Shown here: one piece after another, positions 50,928 through 58,866 of the stretch
How the letters are laid out: every line of letters starts with the position of its first letter
Numbering within the stretch: position 1 is the stretch's first letter
Virus record (IMG/VR): IMGVR_UViG_3300037087_000760
Span: 1-64,000 of that record
Length of the DNA stretch: 64,000 bases
From: a virus
Reading direction: 5' to 3' (one strand)
The notes under the pieces: generated by a model
Told to the model about the DNA's origin: nothing
Seen by the model: the letters and a program-made list of their open reading frames with translations, nothing else
Database searches by the model: none
Position numbers and translations under genes: made by a program

Positions 50928-52187
50928 TTATTTCTTTTTGTCATTTTGTCCTATTCTAAATCCCATAGAATTCTTAGAATCTCTTACTCCATGACTCATT
51001 ATTTCACTATTCTTCTTCATAGAATATACTTCAGCTAAAGACAGTTCTGTTTTTATGACAGCTGGATCTAAACCAATTTTTTCTGCTATCAACTTACAAT
51101 CAGCTTTACTTAGTTTATGAAATTCTTTTCGGGCTATTAATCTCTCAGGTCTTAATAAAGCATCATCCAATTCATTTAAATCAGTGTTGAATGTCGCTAT
51201 AATCTGAATTGAAAGAATATCATTTAAAATACCATCAGTTAGATTAAGTAAATTGGTTATACCTAAGTTTCTGGTCGAATTACGAGAGGCAAGGAGAGGT
51301 TCAGCATCTTCAATGAGTAATATAGTCCTTTTGCCATTTTCGAGGGTCCAATCGGTTATAAAGTTGAAAAAAGAGGGTTCTGTGATGGACTCTATCATAG
51401 TCGGTGGGAAATACAGAACCTTTTTGTTAATTTTTGTTAATCTCTGGAGCAAATATCGAATGTAATATGTTTTTCCAGTGCCGGGATGACCATGTAATAA
51501 AACCAATCCCTTATCATCTTTTGTTAATCTTCTTATTAATTTTTTATTAAATTCTTCAAAATTAGCACCATAGTAAAGATCAAGATCTGGAATTTTCACT
51601 TTCTTATCAATAGTAAACTCTCTGACATATAAATTTCCATTATCAACACTTATAAGTCCAATGGAATTTTTAGATATCTCATTAACAACAGATTTCTTGA
51701 AAATTTCGAATACTATTTTTTCTAAATTCATATTATGATTCTTTGAATCAGGTGGTGGACTTACCAAGTAATTTGAACTTATTAACTCTGTGTCTTTATC
51801 CAATTTTACATCTAACTCTGGGTTTGTATAAAAAACCGATGATGAATTTGCGTAAATGTTAATCAAGTAACCTGTATCAATCATCCAAACTTCTCTACTG
51901 GTTTGAGAAATATTATTTTTTACATCAAAATATGAATCTCTGTAAATGAGTTTACATTTTTTAAATTCTTTGAATATTTCTTTTTTAATTAAATCTAATC
52001 TGAAAAATTGACCATCATCATGCACTATCTGTATTGTATGAGGTTGTTCTTTAAAACGATTATAGTATTCTTCCAAAACATTGAAATCATCAAGAGATTT
52101 ACTTTTCCCATTGAATTTAAGTGTGGTTAGAATTGAATTAGAGTTATCCCCGTAATATTTGTTGTTGTCTTTAGTTTCTTTTAACAT
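50928..52187 (-). CDS. AAA+ ATPase
   Basis: A 419-residue AAA+ protein. After an ~220-residue N-terminal domain come Walker A GHPGTGKT (~225), Walker B ILLIEDAE, sensor 1 ATFNTD and the arginine-finger/sensor region DDALLRPERL. The C-terminus is polar. It lies behind a late promoter box, so it may help assembly, packaging or virion maturation rather than replication; inference. Confidence 0.85.
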   Translation of the reverse strand: MLKETKDNNKYYGDNSNSILTTLKFNGKSKSLDDFNVLEEYYNRFKEQPHTIQIVHDDGQFFRLDLIKKEIFKEFKKCKLIYRDSYFDVKNNISQTSREVWMIDTGYLINIYANSSSVFYTNPELDVKLDKDTELISSNYLVSPPPDSKNHNMNLEKIVFEIFKKSVVNEISKNSIGLISVDNGNLYVREFTIDKKVKIPDLDLYYGANFEEFNKKLIRRLTKDDKGLVLLHGHPGTGKTYYIRYLLQRLTKINKKVLYFPPTMIESITEPSFFNFITDWTLENGKRTILLIEDAEPLLASRNSTRNLGITNLLNLTDGILNDILSIQIIATFNTDLNELDDALLRPERLIARKEFHKLSKADCKLIAEKIGLDPAVIKTELSLAEVYSMKKNSEIMSHGVRDSKNSMGFRIGQNDKKK

Positions 52188-52219
52188 CGATTTTCTATTT
52201 ATTTTTAGGAATTTTTAGT

Positions 52220-52227
52220 TATATATT
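52220..52227 (-). promoter_or_regulatory. Late-type promoter box (AATATATA)
   Basis: AATATATAAC on the minus strand, ~33 bases before the ATG at 52187. Confidence 0.45.
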
Positions 52228-52266
52228 CCAAAAGGTTTTATTGTTTTAAAAAATCACTATTGTAAA

Positions 52267-52276
52267 ATTATATATA
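52267..52276 (+). promoter_or_regulatory. Late-type promoter box (ATTATATATA)
   Basis: ATTATATATAG, 21 bases before the ATG at 52298. Confidence 0.45.
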
Positions 52277-52297
52277 GTTATAAGATAATGAAAAATT

Positions 52298-52684
52298 ATG
52301 AGAGTAGAGATTAAAAATACAAAATGGCATGACCGTCTTAAAGGTGGTAAAGCTGATGGAAAAAAACCATCTGATTATAACCCTGATGAATTAAATGTTG
52401 GTGCAAAGGTTCAACGAGAACATACTAATGATCCCAAAATAGCCACAGAAATTTCAATGGACCATGAGGAAGAAAATCCAACTTACTATGATGAACTAAT
52501 TATGTCAGGAATAGCTGATGAACAAGATGCTATTGATACCTATGGTAAAATAAAAAGTGATGATGATAAAAAGAAAGCCATTGATAAAATTCAGAAACAT
52601 TTGGATAAAGAGAGAGATAAATTGGATGTTAAAGAAAGACACATTTTGAGATTTCAAGAATATCTAAGTGAGAGGAAAAAATAA
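52298..52684 (+). CDS. DUF5661-like protein, 128 aa
   Basis: The middle reads ELNVGAKVQREHTNDPKIAT, EISMDHEEENPTYYDEL, a pattern typical of small phage proteins of the DUF5661 type. The C-terminus (HILRFQEYLSERKK) looks like a targeting-type amphipathic segment placed at the wrong end. Late promoter; function unknown. Confidence 0.55.
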   Translation: MRVEIKNTKWHDRLKGGKADGKKPSDYNPDELNVGAKVQREHTNDPKIATEISMDHEEENPTYYDELIMSGIADEQDAIDTYGKIKSDDDKKKAIDKIQKHLDKERDKLDVKERHILRFQEYLSERKK

Positions 52685-52685
52685 A

Positions 52686-53081
52686 TTATTTCTTTTTCTG
52701 AATTTTCAATAACCATTTCACTCCATCAACAAATCCTTCTCTTTTTTGACGAAGATAACTGTTTACTTTACATATGTCTTTTACAGCTTCTACGGATGGG
52801 TGTTTACTTAACATTTTTTTCGGGTCAAGTTCTCCCCAATTTTCTTCGGCCTCTTTTTCAGCCTTTATCAAAATATCTTTAACCGTTTTTATCTTTTGTT
52901 CAAGTAGCCATTTCACTCCAAAAATGAAACCATCCCTACTTCCCTGTGCGTAGTAATTGATATTTTGGAAAAATTCCCCAAAAAAATCCACCCCTCTTAG
53001 TTTTCTCATTTCACGATCACTTAATTTCGGATATTTTCTCTCTGAGGCTTTCTTTGCCTTAATTAAAAGTGTATCTTTCAT
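52686..53081 (-). CDS. Hypothetical protein, 131 aa, internal duplication
   Basis: Starts at the ATG at 53081 (a longer frame to 53129 would overlap the membrane gene by 71 bases). Two similar halves each end in a GFxxGVKWLL motif (SRDGFIFGVKWLLEQK and REGFVDGVKWLLKIQ), preceded by an IxIKAxKxAEE/ASE helix. Unrecognised family; duplication is seen directly. Confidence 0.55.
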   Translation of the reverse strand: MKDTLLIKAKKASERKYPKLSDREMRKLRGVDFFGEFFQNINYYAQGSRDGFIFGVKWLLEQKIKTVKDILIKAEKEAEENWGELDPKKMLSKHPSVEAVKDICKVNSYLRQKREGFVDGVKWLLKIQKKK

Positions 53082-53262
53082 GATTATTGAACTTTGATTT
53101 CTTCTGATTTTTTTTGGTTTCGGTATCATGTGTTCTTTTCAATGTTAACTTATCGTGCCCGAAGTCGTTAATTTTATGTTTTTTTTCCCAGTGAGTAAGA
53201 AGCCCAGCGGAAACGACAAGAACAACAATACCTATAATAGTAGTAATAACCATTCCCGACAT
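53059..53262 (-). CDS. Small membrane protein, 67 aa
   Basis: One transmembrane helix near the N-terminus (MVITTIIGIVVLVVSAGLLT) and a basic cytoplasmic tail. Between two small early genes. Unrecognised. Confidence 0.5.
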   Translation of the reverse strand: MSGMVITTIIGIVVLVVSAGLLTHWEKKHKINDFGHDKLTLKRTHDTETKKNQKKSKFNNHERYTFN

Positions 53263-53270
53263 ATCTTTTT

Positions 53271-53471
53271 TTATAAATGTTGATTATATTTAAATTTCGA
53301 ATTGTTTCCTGTAAGTTCAATTTGTGTAACTTCGAATAACCCACCATCCCTTTCATAATGTTCCGTCCATGCATGTCCACCTTTTTCCTTGAGAAGTTTC
53401 TTTGCTGTGCTTATTTTACAAAGAATTGGTTCAGTTTCTTTATTCTCTTGATAATATGTGAATCGTGCCAT
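53271..53471 (-). CDS. Hypothetical protein, 66 aa
   Basis: First gene behind the early promoter at 53498. Begins MARFTYYQENKETEPILCK; unrecognised. Confidence 0.55.
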   Translation of the reverse strand: MARFTYYQENKETEPILCKISTAKKLLKEKGGHAWTEHYERDGGLFEVTQIELTGNNSKFKYNQHL

Positions 53472-53497
53472 TTTAGTTTGATTGATTATTTATTCAA

Positions 53498-53531
53498 CAA
53501 AAGTACAACAATTAGCTGAATTAAAAAAATT
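53498..53531 (-). promoter_or_regulatory. Early-type promoter (T-tract + TACTTTTG)
   Basis: Minus strand: AATTTTTTTAATTCAG, spacer, TACTTTTGTTG. Confidence 0.65.
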
Positions 53532-53572
53532 TCTTTAAAACAAAAATACTAAAAACTCATATAAATAAAGGT

Positions 53573-53752
53573 ATGACAACAAAAGAGATAAGAAATATAC
53601 CATGTTTGGGATACAAGGATGAATATAATGGAGATTTCGATTGTTTATATGAGAAACCCCCAGATTGTGAAAACTGTATCGTTAACTATCCTCGTACAAA
53701 AGGTAATATCGATCCAAGAACAGGGAAAAAACATAAAATAATAGAAAGATGA
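53573..53752 (+). CDS. Small cysteine-rich protein, 59 aa
   Basis: A 59-codon frame from ATG at 53573 to TGA at 53750-53752, overlapping the next start (ATGA). Cysteines at ~11, 24, 32 and 35 (CLGYKDEY, DCLYEKPPDCENC) suggest a zinc site. TATAAATA, the exact T4 late box, lies a few bases upstream. Unrecognised. Confidence 0.5.
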   Translation: MTTKEIRNIPCLGYKDEYNGDFDCLYEKPPDCENCIVNYPRTKGNIDPRTGKKHKIIER

Positions 53753-54186
53753 AAAAGTATTTATTAATTTTTTTGATGTTATTCCCAATCTTAGGAATAT
53801 CACAAACCAAAGAACAAGTTAAAGATTTAATCAAGAATAATAATCTGATTGGAATGTCTAAAGATTCTCTGGTTACTAAATTCCCAGATGGTTTCAATTC
53901 AGATACTTTAAATGGAATTAAGTATGATGTAGTCAAGGGTAGAATAAATAAGATCTTGGTGACTTGCTTCTTAACCCAAAATAAAAAGAATGAACAGCAA
54001 ACTTGTTTTCATTGTAGATTCTTTATCGTTATTACTGTATTACAATCCAGTGATATAAGTAACATATTGAATACCAATTTTAAAAGAATTAAAAATCAAT
54101 GGGAACAATATCGAGAAAAAGATACCTTAAATTGGTCAAGTAAAGAAACATTGTATACAGTTACATTAGAATCTGTAAAAAAATAA
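53749..54186 (+). CDS. Secreted protein, 145 aa
   Basis: A cleavable signal peptide (MKKYLLIFLMLFPILGISQ, cut after SQ as common in Bacteroidetes) precedes a ~125-residue domain with CFLTQNKKNEQQTCFHC. Unrecognised. Coupled to the small upstream gene; followed by the ncRNA region. Confidence 0.6.
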   Translation: MKKYLLIFLMLFPILGISQTKEQVKDLIKNNNLIGMSKDSLVTKFPDGFNSDTLNGIKYDVVKGRINKILVTCFLTQNKKNEQQTCFHCRFFIVITVLQSSDISNILNTNFKRIKNQWEQYREKDTLNWSSKETLYTVTLESVKK

Positions 54187-54268
54187 ACTTTTGATAAAAG
54201 ACATTGTATAATAAATACAGGTCCCTGACTATACCTGTCGTTTTCTGTAAGTGTACGACAACAATTAC

Positions 54269-54326
54269 CGTCTTAGAGTTTTCACGACACTAAACTCCGT
54301 CTTAGAGTTTTCACGACACTAAACTC
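54269..54326 (+). repeat. Two perfect tandem 29-bp repeats
   Basis: Each unit starts CGTCTTAGAG and ends ACTAAACTC, and forms its own six-pair hairpin. The copies are identical, including loop bases. Confidence 0.9.
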
Positions 54327-54370
54327 CGTTTTTACTCTCATATAGTAGAGCTTTTTCCGTAAAAAATCAA

Positions 54371-54410
54371 ACCCCAATGAAAGGTCAGGGAGAATTTCAT
54401 TGGGGTTTAA
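54371..54410. terminator. Bidirectional intrinsic terminator
   Basis: Fourteen-pair stem AAACCCCAATGAAA/TTTCATTGGGGTTT between the ncRNA and the convergent outer-membrane gene, with flanking A and T runs. Confidence 0.8.
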
Positions 54411-54427
54411 CTTTTATAGAAAATTTT

Positions 54428-55159
54428 TTATTCCTTATGTGGAATCCTCCATGAAAATCCACAGTTAATGAAAACTGTTGACATACCACTACCATAAGAC
54501 AAATCAAATTGAAAGTCATCAGTAATAAAATAGTTAAAACCTAAATCACCATATATAAAAGGGGATGTTTTAGATGAAAAGAAACTATATGATTCAATGA
54601 ATGATCCAAATTTCGAAGTAATACTATAACCCAAATTAATACAGTAAAAACCCTGAGAGTATGGATTAATACCATCATAAAGTATTCCCACATTACCAAG
54701 AACAGTAAATTTACCAAATCCTTTCTGAAGAATAAGTGAACCCTGTGGTGAATGATCGGGAATAGAGAATTCTGGTTTACCAATATTAGGTAAATTTAAC
54801 ATTCCAAGAATAGCAATATCAGGGAGGTACTTTATATCTTGAATTATGGGAATTTTTACACCGAAATATAAAGCTTTTATACCAGCTATCTGAGAATTGG
54901 TAAGTAAATCGCCAAAGTCTGTACCGAAACGAAATTCCAGATGTTTGTACATACCAAATCTAAAAAGATTTGTATTACAAAGTTGATTGATTGGATAACA
55001 ACCAAATCCATTGTATCCCCAGCCAGATTCATAATCTGTTCTATGTAATCCGACTGAATATGCTCCGTTTGAAAATCCCGGGCGATCAGGAGAAAAAGAT
55101 TGAGAGAAAAGTAATATTGGGAAAAGCAAGATGATTATGAGGAAAGAAAATATCTTCAT
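54428..55159 (-). CDS. Outer-membrane beta-barrel-like protein
   Basis: A 243-residue protein with a signal peptide (MKIFSFLIIILLFPILLFSQ) followed by SFSPDRPGFSNGAYSVGLHR, the start seen in Bacteroidetes transporter-like barrels, then alternating amphipathic strands to a terminal aromatic strand (VFINCGFSWRI). It would insert in the host outer membrane. A role in excluding other phages or changing uptake is inference. Confidence 0.6.
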   Translation of the reverse strand: MKIFSFLIIILLFPILLFSQSFSPDRPGFSNGAYSVGLHRTDYESGWGYNGFGCYPINQLCNTNLFRFGMYKHLEFRFGTDFGDLLTNSQIAGIKALYFGVKIPIIQDIKYLPDIAILGMLNLPNIGKPEFSIPDHSPQGSLILQKGFGKFTVLGNVGILYDGINPYSQGFYCINLGYSITSKFGSFIESYSFFSSKTSPFIYGDLGFNYFITDDFQFDLSYGSGMSTVFINCGFSWRIPHKE

Positions 55160-55165
55160 AAAGAA

Positions 55166-55495
55166 TTACTTTTTAAATGATTCCGAATGTCTCACACCAA
55201 CTGGTTCATAAAGATATTTGGTGATTAATACAACTGGCACGACCACAGTTTCAGAGAAAATGACGGATAAAACAATATTACCTGTACTCAGTTCGTAAAT
55301 AACATCAGGATTTTTTTGAGAATCTTCATTTCCCAGACCATATGGTTCAACAACGACTGTTTTACCATCGATGACAAGTTCTTTACTGGAAGCAAAACCA
55401 CCAGATGAAATTACCCAAACGGCCATGATGATAACAAGGATTAATCCAAGAAACCATACACCGCAATAACCACCTACTAAAGTTCCTGTTTTCAT
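55166..55495 (-). CDS. Membrane protein, 109 aa
   Basis: Two hydrophobic segments (about 10-35 and 75-95) around a polar loop (KELVIDGKTVVVEPYGL). Co-directional with the barrel gene 6 bases away. Unrecognised. Confidence 0.55.
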   Translation of the reverse strand: MKTGTLVGGYCGVWFLGLILVIIMAVWVISSGGFASSKELVIDGKTVVVEPYGLGNEDSQKNPDVIYELSTGNIVLSVIFSETVVVPVVLITKYLYEPVGVRHSESFKK

Positions 55496-55503
55496 AAAAT
55501 TTT

Positions 55504-55647
55504 TTAGATTAATAAAAGACGAATAAAAAATATTGAAAGACCAATTACAATTAATAAAGGGAATGAGAATAAAAGATATCCCGTAAATAGTAATCCAATA
55601 CTCAAAGCAATAAAATAAGATGTCGGATTAATAATTTTCTTTATCAT
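55504..55647 (-). CDS. Small two-pass membrane protein, 47 aa
   Basis: A 47-codon frame from ATG at 55645-55647 to TAA at 55504. Almost wholly hydrophobic (IALSIGLLFTGYLLF, then LLIVIGLSIFFIRLLL). Overlaps the upstream gene by four bases, which supports it. Confidence 0.5.
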   Translation of the reverse strand: MIKKIINPTSYFIALSIGLLFTGYLLFSFPLLIVIGLSIFFIRLLLI

Positions 55648-55856
55648 ATTGTCCTAATTAAACTTCCGTTTTTATTGATAATCTTGACTTTACCACTGAA
55701 AAGTTGAACCTGAACACTTTCATTGGTAACATCATACCAATCGGCTCTTTGAGCGTCGCCACCCGAATAAGCTGTTCTTATTTTGTTCATTGTCTGGGAG
55801 TTGTAAACTTCGACATTCCCTTTGACTATTTTTAAGATCTTATTCATAATGAGCAT
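55644..55856 (-). CDS. Hypothetical protein, 70 aa
   Basis: First gene behind the early promoter at 55873. Begins MLIMNKILKIVKGNVEVYNS; beta-rich. Either Met 1 or Met 4 may start it. Unrecognised. Confidence 0.5.
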   Translation of the reverse strand: MLIMNKILKIVKGNVEVYNSQTMNKIRTAYSGGDAQRADWYDVTNESVQVQLFSGKVKIINKNGSLIRTI

Positions 55857-55872
55857 TCTTAAATTGTATCTA

Positions 55873-55906
55873 CAAAGGTAGGGATATTTTTCGAAATAAA
55901 AAAATT
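55873..55906 (-). promoter_or_regulatory. Early-type promoter (T-tract + TACCTTTG)
   Basis: Minus strand: AATTTTTTTATTTCG, spacer, TACCTTTGTAG. Confidence 0.65.
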
Positions 55907-55907
55907 A

Positions 55908-56660
55908 TTAGTCAATGGATTCCAAAATAAATCTTTGGGAATTACCAATTAAACGCTCTTTAGCGTTATAATATTCTCTGATACAGTTCCCACAAAAAGA
56001 GCAAGTTGAATGTCTTTCACAACAGGTATAAACAAATGGATTCTTTCGGAAATTTTTCATTATCTTATCCATTTCAGTTTTCTTTATACACCAATAACTA
56101 TTGATCGTTCTTTTTTTCCAAATATAATTTTTCTTGTGTTCATCTGGTACATCAGATGAATAATAGGCCATAAAAGTCAATACGACAGCCACTCCTTTTG
56201 AAGTGTAATATTCGATAGCTGGTTTCACTACATTATCAAGATTCCATGTATTAACACGAATACGGACAAACATCAAATTGTCTGGAATAGTCTTTAATTT
56301 ATGAAATGATTTATCGGTTTTAAGACTTGGATTAATGGTCAATACAACTGGTGCCGAAAAATTACCCAGATCCTTTGGAATGCTTGTATTGTAAAATCTG
56401 TCTTTAAATTGTTGAGTACTGGATTCAACGATATCTCTATCAACATTTGAATCATTACCATCATTAACTCTCACAATTCTATCGTTTGATAAATCAATTG
56501 GTGGGATATGAGGTAATGTTTCTTCTAATGGTTCTAAATAGGATCTTCCACTTTGAAAGAAACAATCTGAACATCCTACTGGACATCTACCAGATTGTGG
56601 AATACATTCAATTATTCCTGAACCTTTTACTTTGGGATTCCATAACCAATCTTGTTTCAT
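55908..56660 (-). CDS. Radical SAM-like iron-sulfur protein
   Basis: A 250-residue protein with a CPVGCSDC motif (~27-34, CxxxCxxC) near the N-terminus, VVLTINPSL and VRIRVNTWNL strands, and a C-terminal cysteine cluster (CCERHSTCSFCGNC) fit for a second cluster. This layout suggests a radical SAM enzyme of unknown substrate. Overlaps the upstream gene by four bases. Confidence 0.6.
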   Translation of the reverse strand: MKQDWLWNPKVKGSGIIECIPQSGRCPVGCSDCFFQSGRSYLEPLEETLPHIPPIDLSNDRIVRVNDGNDSNVDRDIVESSTQQFKDRFYNTSIPKDLGNFSAPVVLTINPSLKTDKSFHKLKTIPDNLMFVRIRVNTWNLDNVVKPAIEYYTSKGVAVVLTFMAYYSSDVPDEHKKNYIWKKRTINSYWCIKKTEMDKIMKNFRKNPFVYTCCERHSTCSFCGNCIREYYNAKERLIGNSQRFILESID

Positions 56661-57238
56661 TTGATAAAATCGTTGATTTTTTCTTCACTTCTGAGTACTA
56701 ATTTAACTTTCTCTTTCAATTTTTTAGTTTCAATATCCTGATAGTATTTTCTTTGTTTTAATAAATCTTTTAATGCCGTTTGAATATCCACTTGCCATGT
56801 TTTAGGTGATAATGTGTAAAACCCATCATATCCTGTGCTGGATGTATCTAAATTTAGATAATACGATTTATCAGCTGCTTCATCAGAAATAGATGCCGAT
56901 ATACCGAATGGTACGGTTTTATGGTGGAATCCTATTCTGTTGAATTTACCATCTTTGCCTTTGGGTGTATATTCTACATCGCAATAATCGATAAAATCTA
57001 CTGCCCATTTAGCATTAAGTACTTTTAAATACTTGTATTCCTTTCCTTTGTTTTTATCCCCATCCCAAGCAAAACGAATACCAAGTATTCTATCTTTATT
57101 TGTCAATTGGGATAATTTGATTTTATTAGAACTGTTTGCACGATCAGCCCTATCTTTTTCAATTTGTTTCAGACGATTATTAATCGTTGTTTGTAATGAA
57201 ACAAGTTCTTCCTTTGTAAGATTATCAATATTTTCCAT
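56657..57238 (-). CDS. Hypothetical protein, 193 aa
   Basis: Unrecognised. Helical ends (ENIDNLTKEELVSLQTTI; KLKEKVKLVLRSEEKI) flank a beta-rich centre with WAVDFIDYCDVEYTPKGKDG. In an operon with the exonuclease and radical SAM genes. Confidence 0.55.
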   Translation of the reverse strand: MENIDNLTKEELVSLQTTINNRLKQIEKDRADRANSSNKIKLSQLTNKDRILGIRFAWDGDKNKGKEYKYLKVLNAKWAVDFIDYCDVEYTPKGKDGKFNRIGFHHKTVPFGISASISDEAADKSYYLNLDTSSTGYDGFYTLSPKTWQVDIQTALKDLLKQRKYYQDIETKKLKEKVKLVLRSEEKINDFIK

Positions 57239-57241
57239 AAT

Positions 57242-57916
57242 TTATAACATCATTCTTTTTGTGATTTCAATAAGAACCTTAACATCAAGTTCACAATATT
57301 GCATAATTGCATCGTAATCTTTTTTTAACCAATAATATTCATGTACTTTACTACCATTTAAAATGTTCTTAGAGGATTCTATACCCAAATCATAAGCGAC
57401 TTCATCCATTGATGGATTTACCCTCTGAATCTTACCACTACTTTTCCAGACATCAAATATATCCAGATTCCATGTTTCCCATGGCTTTTTATCTACTGTG
57501 TTAATGTTCGAAGGAATTTCCAATCCATACTTATAAAACTTTTTAGTTATCCAAGGAATATCAAAATTCTTTATATTGTATCCACAAATTCTTTTTTTAC
57601 TACCAACACTATCAAATAATTTCTTGATATTGTTCATCAAGGCTTCTTCATCCCCATCTCTATTTAAAAAAGAACCGATTTGAGAAACACCATTTTTGAA
57701 TATACCATACGATACACATACAATCATCCCATGTTCAGCCATCAATGGAGCTTTCATTGGGTAAAGTTGTTCATATGGTTCTTTCCATTCATCTTTGAAA
57801 ACCTCACATTTTCTCAGGAATAAATCATAACCACGATGATCTTTTCTTTTTAAAGTTTCTAAATCTGGATACTTTGAGGTCGTTTCTATGTCAAAATAAA
57901 AAAAGTCGGTGTACAT
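57242..57916 (-). CDS. 3'-5' exonuclease (PolB-type, DEDDy)
   Basis: A 224-residue exonuclease related to the proofreading domain of family B polymerases. Exo I is FDIETT (~8-13), Exo II GYNIKNFDIPWI (~112-123) and Exo III YCELDVKVL (~208-216, Y...D). No polymerase domain is attached. It may act in DNA or RNA turnover or repair during replication. First gene of its operon. Confidence 0.8.
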   Translation of the reverse strand: MYTDFFYFDIETTSKYPDLETLKRKDHRGYDLFLRKCEVFKDEWKEPYEQLYPMKAPLMAEHGMIVCVSYGIFKNGVSQIGSFLNRDGDEEALMNNIKKLFDSVGSKKRICGYNIKNFDIPWITKKFYKYGLEIPSNINTVDKKPWETWNLDIFDVWKSSGKIQRVNPSMDEVAYDLGIESSKNILNGSKVHEYYWLKKDYDAIMQYCELDVKVLIEITKRMML

Positions 57917-57972
57917 AATAAAATATAATTTTTCTTGTTATATACACCGACATCAGAAAAGTTTGTGAATAT

Positions 57973-58422
57973 TTACCACCATTCAAATATTGGTAAATCC
58001 CAAGGATTTTCTACTCCCTCTGGTTCTTCAGCATCGTAATGTTTACCATCATAATATATCCACATATGAGCTGGTGGTTCTTCATCCATTAGTTTTTCAT
58101 CTGGATAACCATACCTATCTAACATATTTTTACTCCATTCAATATCATCATGTTTAATCATTACATCATTGTATGTTGATATTAAATGTTGTTTTTGTCT
58201 ATCATCTGTCGGTGTAAACATAGAAGATGTTAATGTTTCAAGTTTATCAGGAAATCTATCTTGAATTTCATCAATAAAGTCAACACAATGACCACTATTA
58301 ATATCCGAATATGATTTTATTTTACCTTTAATAAATTCATCTCTGACGGTTTTAATTATTTTAGTCAGATTCGAGAGTGTTTCTTCTTTCTCGTTCATAA
58401 ACTGTTTAAAGTTATCAATCAT
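57973..58422 (-). CDS. Protein with capsid-targeting-like N-terminus, 149 aa
   Basis: Begins MIDNFKQFMNEKEE, capsid-targeting-like with cleavage after MNE. The rest is helical with a C-terminal acidic, aromatic end (PWDLPIFEWW). Overlaps the receiver-domain gene by four bases (ATGA), so the two are made together from the late promoter at 58803. Confidence 0.65.
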   Translation of the reverse strand: MIDNFKQFMNEKEETLSNLTKIIKTVRDEFIKGKIKSYSDINSGHCVDFIDEIQDRFPDKLETLTSSMFTPTDDRQKQHLISTYNDVMIKHDDIEWSKNMLDRYGYPDEKLMDEEPPAHMWIYYDGKHYDAEEPEGVENPWDLPIFEWW

Positions 58423-58781
58423 AAAGATTCTATGGATTTTAAAAGATCTGCTTTATGATATGGTTTACAAATTATATCATCAAATTTAAATTTTTTAACA
58501 TAATCAACATCCTGAATAACTTCATCTATCCCCGAAATCAATATAATTGGTACTTCCATTATGTTCTTTATTTCATTTGTTATCATTAAACCATTCTTAT
58601 ATGGTAATCTGTAATCAATGATAACTAAGTCAATAGATTTCTTTTTGAATATATCTAATGCCTTTTCCCCTGTTACACATTTGAAAACTTTAGCTTTTAA
58701 AGATTTCAAATGGCTTTCTGCTATTTTCATATCGTTTTCGTTATCTTCAACGATAAGAACATTTTTTCCTTTTAATAACAT
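58419..58781 (-). CDS. CheY-like response-regulator receiver
   Basis: A stand-alone 120-residue receiver domain. Acidic pocket VEDNEND (~11-17), phospho-acceptor Asp in VIIDYRLP (~55), ISG serine (~83) and KPYHK lysine (~106) are all present, so it could be phosphorylated. No output domain. It could tap into or block a host two-component pathway; inference. Behind a late promoter and coupled to a targeting-type protein. Confidence 0.88.
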   Translation of the reverse strand: MLLKGKNVLIVEDNENDMKIAESHLKSLKAKVFKCVTGEKALDIFKKKSIDLVIIDYRLPYKNGLMITNEIKNIMEVPIILISGIDEVIQDVDYVKKFKFDDIICKPYHKADLLKSIESL

Positions 58782-58802
58782 AATAGTAAAGATTTTTCTT
58801 TC

Positions 58803-58810
58803 TATATATA
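58803..58810 (-). promoter_or_regulatory. Late-type promoter box (TATATATA)
   Basis: TTTATATATAG on the minus strand, ~20 bases before the receiver gene and directly after a terminator. Confidence 0.45.
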
Positions 58811-58811
58811 A

Positions 58812-58848
58812 AAAAAAGGTCTAAAATTTCCATCTTAGACCTTTTTTT
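58812..58848 (-). terminator. Intrinsic terminator
   Basis: Stem AGGTCTAA/TTAGACCT with T runs on both strands; ends the transcript from the membrane gene at 58867. Confidence 0.8.
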
Positions 58849-58866
58849 ATTCAAAAAATAGTTTTA

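Larger units (their letters stand above)
54200..54410 (+). ncRNA. Candidate non-coding RNA with tandem identical hairpins
   Basis: No gene fits here. In order the + strand holds ACAGGT/ACCTGT (54217-54238), TGTCGT/ACGACA (54236-54260, sharing three bases with the first), two identical 29-base units each forming GAGTTT/AAACTC, a CTCT/AGAG hairpin and a long terminator. TATAAT lies at about 54207. Limits approximate. Confidence 0.55.

Noticed and set aside
54269-54326. Tandem 29-bp repeats as a CRISPR array
   Set aside because: The two units are directly adjacent without spacers and each forms its own hairpin; no cas genes are nearby.
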